Origin: Prorocentrum cordatum
Taxonomy: Eukaryota > Sar > Dinophyceae > Prorocentrales > Prorocentraceae
Assembly: GCA_963575745.1 (NCBI GenBank)
Contig: CAUYUJ010015700.1
Location: 173,308-237,307 of the forward strand
Direction: 5' to 3'
Length of the DNA: 64,000 nucleotides
Shown here: piece after piece, positions 56,643 through 64,000 of the stretch
Numbering within the stretch: the first letter of the stretch is position 1
Layout: each line of letters begins with the position of its first letter
Position numbers and translations under genes: made by a program
The notes under the pieces: model-generated
Told to the model about the DNA's origin: nothing
What the model saw: only the letters and a program-made list of their open reading frames with translations
Databases searched by the model: none

Positions 56643-57700
56643 GCAGCGGTACGAGCTGGGCAGAGCCAAAGGGCACCCCCGAAGAGGTCGAACTCGCCTG
56701 GGAAGAATGGGACGCCTCCGTGAGCTTCCTGAGGATGCTCTTTGACGCCCCCGAGGCTTGGTGCACGACCTTCCAGGCGAGCTTCACGCAGGCGCTCTCG
56801 GTACGTGAGCGCCTTGCGTTGCCGGGGACAGCACGCGCTACGAGATGGACAGGTGGCGACGCCACCACTTCGTCGATCGGCGCCATCGACTGGGGTCGTG
56901 CAACCGCAGAAGGAGCTCCACCCACGCCGGAGTACATGGCCACGGACGCCAAGCCCCTGCTCGAGGCCTTGAGCCAGGCGGTTTGGGGGGAGAGCAGCGA
57001 GGAGGACTGGATCATCGCGGTGGTCGAGCTGTTGGCAGTGGTCGCGCTGGCTACGAGACAGGGCCCCAAGTGGGAAGGTGAGCTGGTCTTCTACGTCACG
57101 GACAATCAGAACGTGAAAGCGTGGCTCACCAAGCGAAGCCCCAAGAACACCCTCGCACGTCACCTGATTCGCCTAGTGGAGCGGATTGAAGCCATGCACA
57201 GGTGCCGCATCACTTTCTTCTTCGTTCGGACCTACCATAACAAGGTGGCCGACTGGCTCACCCGCGAGGAGGTCAAGAAGGTTCACGACACGCTGGCCAC
57301 CGAGGGACGGGAGCGCCTCGAGCCCCCAGCGGCTTGGGGCCAGATCCTGGAGGACGCCAAGGAACGCCTCCTCCGCCTCCCAGGGGAGACGGGCCCAGTG
57401 GCCGAGTCCGCCCTGCGGCACCGAGCGCTCCAGAAGGGACATGGGCCGCCGAAGCCCCTCCCACTCCACGGGAAGGTGGGTAGGGGGGTAGGGAGCCTCC
57501 TCGACCCCTACGTGAAGGCCCTCAAACGCCTTGGCGGGTCAGAGCCGGGGGAGAATCAGAAGGCGGACTGGCGCATGGCATCCCTGTCCCTAGACCCCAA
57601 GGGCCGAGAGATGGATGCGCTCCTCGTTGCAGCGACCAGCGATGGCCCCGAGGTGGTGATCGTCGACGCCCCGAACGGCGTGGACACGGCCAGACTCTAG
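56540..57700 (+). pseudogene. giant YR element: RNase H
   Basis: In the frame ending at 57700: TRWTGGDATTSSIGAIDWG (catalytic Asp, about 56840-56890), VVELLAVVALATRQG (Glu, about 57020), YVTDNQNVKAWLTKRSP (Asp, about 57093-57143) and FVRTYHNKVADWLTRE (Asp, about 57223-57270). All four expected acidic positions are present. The domain degrades RNA in RNA-DNA hybrids. The frame ends at an in-frame UAG (57698-57700), followed without phase change by the next segment (KALKQLGYKVEKFEVICTHH). Confidence 0.75.
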
Positions 57701-58371
57701 AAGGCGCTCAAGCAGCTGGGTTACAAGGTCGAGAAGTTCGAGGTGATCTGCACGCACCACGGGGATGCCACCACGCGGACCAGGCAGGTGCTCACGGGCG
57801 GACGTCGGAGGACGGGAGCAGGCCTGGCGAGCATTAACATGCCGCCGGCCTGCTCACGAGCTGCCGGCGTCAAGCCACTCCTGGACAAAGGGAAGGATCA
57901 TCTTTGGCTCGACCAGCAAGGCGAGGTGTCGTGGGACCCCCGCATCCAGTCCACCAGCGACCCTCTCCTCCTCAAGCCGGTTGGCCACCTCAAGAAGGAC
58001 GGGGTGAAGTACCTGATCTTTAGCGAAGAGGGGCCCGCGGGCACTGCCAGGTGGCCCGGGACGGGGCCCCAAGGCTCAGGCGCCACGCTTCTCCTGGCCA
58101 CCGGGGGGGACAAGGGCGCGGTCCGAGCCTTGACACCCCAAGAAGTCTGGAGGGTACAGGGGGGGGGGCCGACGACGAGTGGACCGGCCTGCAGGCCCAG
58201 GGCTCCACGGAGGACGAGCTCCTGAAAGGCGCAGCCAGGGCCATCCCACCGAGGACTGCCGAGGCGGTCCTGGGCGCCGTGGCAGAGGCCCACAGCCGTG
58301 CCAGCACGCAGCGCGCCGGGGCATGCCATGACCCAGAGGAGCAGGCCGCGTGGAAGGCCACCAAGCGCTGA
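57701..58371 (+). pseudogene. giant YR element: second methyltransferase-like segment
   Basis: After the UAG the same frame reads LGYKVEKFEVICTHHGDATT, RTRQVLTGGRRRTGAG, HLWLDQQGEVSWDPRIQSTS and VRALTPQEVWRVQGGG. The G-D-A..R-x-R then the L-T-x-x-E-x-x-x-x-Q-G pattern resembles the target-recognition and C-terminal part of cytosine-C5 methyltransferases. A G9-10 run (58158-58167) shifts the frame; coding resumes in another frame (DDEWTGLQAQGSTEDELLKG) to an in-frame UGA at 58369. With the segment at 51.9-52.5 kb this means methyltransferase-like parts occur on both sides of the RT. Confidence 0.55.
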
Positions 58372-58413
58372 TTCCGGGCTTGGGCCCAGGCGCCGGACCA
58401 GCCCACGCTCGCG

Positions 58414-59864
58414 TTGGCGGCGGAGATGGCGGAGGGCGAGGCAAGGGCCGGCGGCGCACTCACAGACGAGATGCACAAGAATCGCCGGCGCGCCCAGGCG
58501 ATCCGCTTCCGGGAGATCGACGAGGACGCGATCATCGGACCCCGCGAAGCCCCAGCAGCAGAAGCAGTCAAGCTGGACAAGCAGGTGCCCCGCTCAAAGA
58601 GCCCGCGCAAGAAGAGCCCTCGGCGAGCCAAGGGGACGCCGGCTGCCAACCTGGCGAAGCCGCAGGCGCTGGGCACCGCGAGGAAGAGCAACAACCCCGG
58701 GAAGGAGCTGGCCCCCGCCGGCCGAGCTGAGCCAGGCGGAGCGGGCTACGCCAGCTGGCTCGCGCAGCAGAAGATGGAGGCCACGCTGCAAAAACTCAGC
58801 GAAGGCACGAGAGCGGGCTACGAGGGCGGATGGCGGCTCTGAGTAGCTGTGCGCCAGGCGCAGGGGCTTAGCCCTTGGCTCCCAGGGCGCGACCGAGAGG
58901 AGCGCCTGGCCGACGAGGAGGCGTTCATCAACTTCGCCGTCCTTCTCGCTCGGGTCGTCGGGAGGACGGAGGGGACCATCAAGCAGAAGCTCTTCGCGGT
59001 CCGCTACGCTCACCTGGTGGCTGGCTACTCAGACCCCCTGCTCCACAGGGGCCGGCTCTGGAGCACCCTAGCGGGGCTCAAACGCTGGCAAGGACCCGAG
59101 ACTAAGCGGAAGAAACCAGTCACCCCAGCTATGCTCGAGTGGCTCCGCGGCTTCCTCCAGCAGGAGGCCATGCTCCCCGAGGAGGACGCAGTGGTCATCT
59201 GGGCGGCGATCGTGACGGCTTTCTTCTTCCTCTTGCGGGCCTCGGGGTACCTCCTCCAGGACGGGCGCTCGCGGTCCTTCGAGCGCGTGCTGCACGGGGA
59301 GGACGTGGGCCTAGGGCCGGCAAGCGCGCGCCCAACTTCCGGGACGCCGACGAGATGGTGATCTACATCAAGGGCAGCAAGACGGACCAGCTCAACGTCG
59401 GGACGGTGAGGAACCACTACCGCGCCGGCACGTCGCTCTGCCCGATCGCGGCGATGGAGCGGCCCCAGGCTCACCATCCCCAGCGGATAAAGGGCACCGA
59501 GGAACGGCTGCCCATTATCCGCCGGAAGTCAGGTACTCCGATTCGCAGGGCCGAGGTGCAGCACTTCCTGACCGTCGCGGGGCTGGCCGCCAGGCTCTCC
59601 AGGGAAGAACTCGGCAGCCGCTCCTTGAGGATCGGCGGGGCGACTGGGATGTACCACGTGACGGAGGACCTCTCCCGGGCGCGCCGGTTCGGGCGCTGGC
59701 AGTCGGACGCGTTCCATGGCTACCTGTGGGAGTCGCACGAGCCGATGAAGGGCGCCTCCAGCAAGATGGCCAGGGACACCTCATCGCTGACCAAGCCGGC
59801 GAGAGACAGCACACCCGCCAGAGCCGCCGCCGGCGCCGAGAGCGCCAGGCGCAAGAGCCCATGA
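58414..59864 (+). pseudogene. giant YR element: tyrosine recombinase
   Basis: A Lys/Arg-rich lead (58414-58640) is followed by the N-terminal core-binding part (LQKLSEGTRAGYEGGW, then VRQAQGLSPWLPG). Between them is an in-frame UGA (58840) where related proteins usually have Trp. The catalytic part starts FFFLLRASGYLL (first Arg, 59222-59257); after a frame change near 59310, YIKGSKTDQLNVG supplies the Lys, RSLRIGGATGMYHV the second Arg box, and RFGRWQSDAFHGYLWES the Trp/His and nucleophilic Tyr (59685-59735). It inserts the element by recombination. Frameshift and stop make this copy inactive. Confidence 0.75.
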
Positions 59865-60970
59865 CGAGGGGCTGCGGCGGGCGCCGCCGGTGCAAGTACA
59901 CCCGCGCGCCCAACCCAAGCCGCCGGCCTGACCGTCGAGCGTGCTTGGGAGACTGCAGCTCAACTACCACCCGCGCCGCCGGCATGCCAGCCGCGCGTCC
60001 GCAGGGTATCCTCAGCCTGTGCCTCCAGCACCGGCCAATACCTTCGCGCTGTCATGCGCGCGCGGGCTTGCCCGCTCCGGGCTCCACCAGTGCCTGGGAT
60101 ACTGTGGGCGCCCTTTGCAATCGCCGAACAGGTGCCATGCTGGGCCCCCGCTCGGCGCGCCGGCTCACCTCGTCGAGCCTGGTCGTGCCGGGCACACTGC
60201 AGCCAGCACGGGCCGCGACAGCTGCCAGCCCCACAGCCCAGCGCAGCCAGCGGCGCCAGAATTCAAGCGCGCGAGCGCGGGCCCGCGCACCAGCGCTGGC
60301 CCGGGGAACCCCCTCCGTCAGGGGCCGGACCCTGCCCGCCCCGGACGCCCAGGGGGGGGCGGGGGGCCGGGAGAACTGCGCGGCCACAGCGCGCGCTGCG
60401 GGCGCCGCGGCGCCTCGTCGAGACGCCCGGCGCCGACTGGAACGAATCGATAGGGGCTATCAAGATTTTCGCGAGTCGGCCCGACGGACTCGAGCGACCC
60501 TGCCCACGAAAACCACCTCTCTCCGAGGGGGGGAAGAGGGGGGGGGGAGGGAGGAGGAGGAGGAGGGGGAGGAGGAGGAGGAGGAGAAACAGCAGGCGCA
60601 GCAGAGAACGAAGCGGAGGCCTCAGACCCCGCTCTCTCAAGGCGCTCAGCTGCACTCAGAAGCTGCCGGAGGTGACCTGCGGAGGGCGACGAACTCAGCG
60701 ATAGCGCTCCTCGCGGCTGCGGCTCTCGCCCAGCTCCTCCGAGACCTGCCGCGCCCGACGAGCGATGTCCGACGACCGCGCCACGCCATGCTGCATCGCG
60801 CCGCCGCCGTCGGTGAGCGCCGCCCCCGCATGCCCCCACGCCGTCCACGCCAAAGTCTGGCACTGCACTTTGATCTCCAGCTTGGCGCAGTCGCGAGCGC
60901 GCGTCTCCTTCGCCCGGCAGCGTGGGACGTCGCGCTGCAGAGCAAAATTAAAATTGGGCGCCGCTCGTGC
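59865..60970. other. GC-rich spacer, no gene supported
   Basis: Very GC-rich sequence with G-run clusters (60351-60367, 60531-60549) and a (GGA)n microsatellite at about 60545-60590. Frames on both strands are Arg/Ala/Pro-rich and look random. The end repeats of the giant YR element should lie here, but no convincing match to 37000-37900 was found by eye. Confidence 0.45.
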
Positions 60971-60971
60971 C

Positions 60972-63900
60972 CTAGATCTGCTTGTAGTGCGCCGAGTAGC
61001 GGTCGAAGTAGGTCTCCACCTGGCCGCTGACCTGCGCGGCCTGCATCTCGGCCTTGTTCATGATCACCCAGAAGAACGTCGCATGCGGGAGCCCCAGCCA
61101 CGCCCCCCTTCCCTCCTTCGCGACCCTCGGCGCCAGCCGGGCGCGCGCCCGCCCAGCTTCCTGGCCGGCGTGAATCGCGTCGACGGCCAGCGGGCAGACG
61201 CGCGCCTCCAAGTCCGAAGCGGCGCGAGCCCGATACTCTGCTGCCAGGTCCAAGTTTCGTCACGAGAACGATCATGTCCGTCAGCGCCTTCTGGCTGTCC
61301 TTGTCGGCATCCTTCAAAACCTCGCCGAGGGCCCCCCCCACTGACGCTGGGCGGTGGTTGGGCAGGGGGCGAGACTTAAATCCATCGGCATGCCCTTTAG
61401 ACGCGCGCGCAGGAAAGTGCGCAAATCTGGCAGCCAACGTAAATATAATCTCGAGCGCTGATCTGGCTACCGACAGGCGTGCATCGCGAGGTCCTGGAAC
61501 GCGAGATCGAACGTGGAGTCGATATGCGGCCAATGACTTAAATGTCTACTCACATAGGGGCATTCAATAGCAGCCTCATGTTGCGCATGTTGTGGTGCAG
61601 TCGCATGATCGGTAAGACATACATCACGTATGAGAGCTCGGCGCACATGAGATGCCACAGAATCTCGACTACTGAGCGCTGAGGAACACGGTGGACACAC
61701 ACTGCCATGGATAAAAAGCTCAACGTGGAAATCACCATTATGACGCCTATCTCGGGATTGATGTGCCCGAAGGGCTCCGAGGGTCTCAGGAGCCCCCCCG
61801 CGCCCCTGCCCGTCGGCTAAGATGGCACAGCACCGATGAGCTCGCTCATCGGGGTGCTCAACCCCAGGAACCTGGGGGGGGCTGAAGACCTGGCGGCGGG
61901 CCGGCGACAGTGACAAACGTGCTCCGAAGCTCCGAAACATCGAATTCCAGGAAGTGCGCCAGCAGATTCTGATCAACCAGGAACCTCTGGGGGGCGCCGT
62001 TGAGTCTCTCCGCAACGATGCCCCCCCTCAAGATCAGCCAATGGATCCAAATCCTCAATCATTCTCTTCGCGCGGAAGGTGGACGAGCCGCGCCTCGCGC
62101 GGACCAGCGGGGCCCTGCTCAACAGGCAAGCGCGACGCCAGGAGGATGGGGAGGAGCTGCTGCTTTCTGCCAGGGGGGCCGAACATTGCCCGGCACCATC
62201 GCAGCCAATGACACCTGAGCTCCAACGAGACGGGCGCTAATCGGGGCGACTGCAGCGCGCGAGCAGACGCGAGGCTAGTCTTCTTCTCGGCGCCGTCGCC
62301 GAGGGCCGCGGCCTCGGTCGCAGCGCCCATCGCGAGCTCGCGGCAATGCCGCATCAGAGCGCGTTCGAGCTCGGCCCCATCGCCCCTCTGGCGGGGGGGC
62401 CCAAGACGCAAGACATCAAGCATGGCGCGTGCACCATGCGACAACAAAAAAAACTTGAGTTCACCACAGACGCTACTGAGACAGAACTTGTGGAACATCT
62501 GCTGATCCTTGCATGTTTGAATTCGTCGCTGGAGCTCGCCTCCAATAACAACTCGACGGTGGATCGCTGGTCCAAAATAACGTGCCTCGCTTGGGACTCG
62601 GCATGGCGCCCAGCGATCAGCGCGCGCGCGCCTCGGCGCGGCGCCCGAATTTGCCGCCGCGAAGAGAGCGGCGGCCTCGAGTTTCGCCTCGCATTCCGCG
62701 CGAGCGATCTCCGAGAGACGTTCCAAAGACGACTCAACGCATCAAGAAGCTCGGTTCTGCATGCGAGCAGAGCCGCTCACGCAGAGAACGCGCCTGACGT
62801 CACCCGCGAATCTGGACGTCCAGCAGTCGGCGACGCCGTCAAAAACGCCCAACGAGCCGCCCTGCGTCGCACCATCGACGCGGCGGAAGTTGACGCGCGC
62901 ATCGATCGCGTCGAACTCGGCGACGCGCCCGCCAATGCGATCTCTGAGCAAGTTGAAGTCGCTCTCGGAATTGGCGGGAAGGATGGCATCGCCCTACTTC
63001 GCGCACTCTCAGTCATTGATCGCGTCGAAATTGGGAGCAGTCTGAGTGAGTGACATGTCTTTGCCGCTCGAAGCCGTCGCATCATAGCTGTCGCTGCAGC
63101 AACGGCACCTTCGCATAGGGACACGGTACGCACGTGGGTGGACGATGTCTGATGGCTGACGTTAACCTGATAAAATGCGCCGCTGCGCGAGTCATTGCCG
63201 CGAACCGAGCGCGCGCTTTCTAAGTCCTCGGGCATCCCGAAACATGTATCACGATGCCACTGCTGCGTAGCTCTGCCATCATAAATGCGCTGAAGCTGTT
63301 CGGCAGAAGTTTCCGATCCGATTCCGCGACGGGCGATGACACCGCGCGGAGGTGGAAGATCGATTCGCCAAAATTCCGCGGGGAGATCGCACTCGGGAGA
63401 CGCCCTTCGGTTCTCGGCCTTCCCCAGCGCCCGAATAGCACGCGCCGAGCCACGTTCAGTTTCAGGACGAACTTCACCAGATGGGGGAAGCCGAGGACGC
63501 TGGGTCTGAATGAACAACTGCGCATCCGTGACCCTGCGAGCGCCCCACCCACGTGCGCGCCCGGCCTGTGAGAATCCTGCCTCCGCCACCGCTGCCGCGA
63601 GCCAAGGTAACTGGTCGTCCACGTCGTGGTCTTTTGGGCGCAAGCCACTTGCGAGTTATCTGCGCCGCCAGCCGGCGAGCTTCTGCGCGGCGCCGATCTC
63701 CCCACAGCTGAGCGCAAGCCTCCATGAGACCGAACTGAGACTTGTCGATCTCCCTGCGCCGTCTCAACGCGCGCGGCAACATTCCGACTGGCGCGAGAAA
63801 GCTGAACAGCCACGCGCCATCCATAGAGAAGATCACGAATCGAGTAAGAGAAATCACCAATGCCCAAAAACCGAACAAAGAAACCATCGAAGAGGTCCGC

Positions 63901-64000
63901 GCCCGTCGCGGTTCCATCGCCGCACGACTGCCTGTCGAAGGTCGCGCCGTTCGCGAAGAAGTTTGACCTTGAGCTGCGTCTTGGCCTCCTGCACCTCGTC
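60972..64000 (-). CDS. possible multi-exon host gene (membrane protein), exons only partly resolved
   Basis: Several short minus-strand stretches look more protein-like than their surroundings and end at splice-like sites. From 5' to 3' on the minus strand: DEVQEAKTQLKVKLLRERRD (63999-63940), GELKFFLLSHGARAMLDVLR (near 62450), FLVDQNLLAHFLEFDVSELR (near 61980-61920), EIGVIMVISTLSFLSMAVCV and EILWHLMCAELSYVMYVLPI (61760-61615, two hydrophobic helices), KALTDMIVLVTKL (near 61300-61265), and a last piece NKAEMQAAQVSGQVETYFDR with a stop at 60972. The helix exon is followed by GTGAGT (61553-61548). I cannot name the protein, and whether all pieces belong to one gene is inference. Confidence 0.35.

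Larger units (their letters stand above)
37853..59864 (+). mobile_element. giant YR retroelement, interrupted by a LINE
   Basis: Plus-strand coding signal runs from about 38028 to 59864 with a 7.9-kb minus-strand LINE inserted at about 40725-48655, so the element's own coding length is about 14 kb. Domain order: membrane-anchored N-terminus, Cys/His-rich region, Gag-like region with CCCH finger, methyltransferase-like domain, long charged coiled-coil/Pro-rich region, RT, RNase H, second methyltransferase-like segment, tyrosine recombinase. The presence of YR and lack of integrase place it with DIRS-like elements. Frameshifts and at least five in-frame stops (38777, 51141, 57698, 58369, 58840) mark it as decayed. 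Terminal repeats were not found. Confidence 0.75.

Noticed and set aside
37440-60500. split direct repeats for the giant YR element
   Set aside because: Compared 37.2-37.9 kb with 59.9-60.5 kb by eye; only short matches around ATCGATAG, too weak to call.

Overview
The window looks like nuclear DNA of a dinoflagellate. No spliced leader or named host gene was found, so this rests on the character of the sequence. It is GC-rich over long stretches and packed with decayed retroelements of the kinds that fill dinoflagellate genomes: Ty1/copia-like elements with distinctive Gag and integrase segments, tyrosine-recombinase (YR, DIRS/Ngaro-like) retroelements with methyltransferase-like domains, and an APE-type LINE. 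Between them lie microsatellites, homopolymer G/C runs and tandem arrays. The species cannot be fixed from the sequence. Almost every coding region belongs to a mobile element and most are broken.

Layout. 1-1722 (-): tail of a copia-like gag-pol that runs off the left edge. 1829-8359 (-): a YR retroelement with Gag-like ORF, RT, RNase H, YR and methyltransferase-like domain, bounded by split direct repeats (A1 on the right; B1-A2-B2 on the left) and lying inside an (ACAT)n microsatellite. 8360-10440: microsatellite, degenerate CCCAAGAG-type repeats and a small inverted-repeat element (9344-10038). 10441-22118 (-): a decayed coding block I could not assign, broken by a second inverted-repeat element full of triplet microsatellites (15863-17593) and by a 64-bp tandem array with long perfect palindromes (about 19640-20885). 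23728-34400: two complementary halves of a copia-like element in opposite orientations, Gag/protease/N-terminal integrase on the minus strand (27865-34400) and post-integrase/RT/RNase H on the plus strand (23728-26860), which suggests an internal inversion. 34430-36984 (-): LINE fragment with an APE endonuclease remnant. 37853-59864 (+): a very large YR retroelement polyprotein (membrane N-terminus, Gag with CCCH finger, methyltransferase-like, RT, RNase H, second methyltransferase-like segment, YR), split by a LINE on the minus strand (about 40725-48655). 59865-64000: GC-rich spacer, then what may be small exons of a host membrane-protein gene on the minus strand.

The elements are nested: LINE inside the giant YR element, YR element inside a microsatellite, inverted-repeat elements and short GC hairpins inside decayed coding sequence. 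The features most likely to be undescribed are (i) the inverted-repeat element family whose ends carry a hairpin that keeps its shape while its bases change, a G/C homopolymer and a short direct repeat, always enclosing triplet repeats; (ii) the many short GGCTGAGCC-type hairpins spread through 11-34 kb; (iii) the multi-ORF LINE with in-frame UGA and UAG. All coordinates of domain limits are estimates by eye; no alignment, composition count or database search was run.
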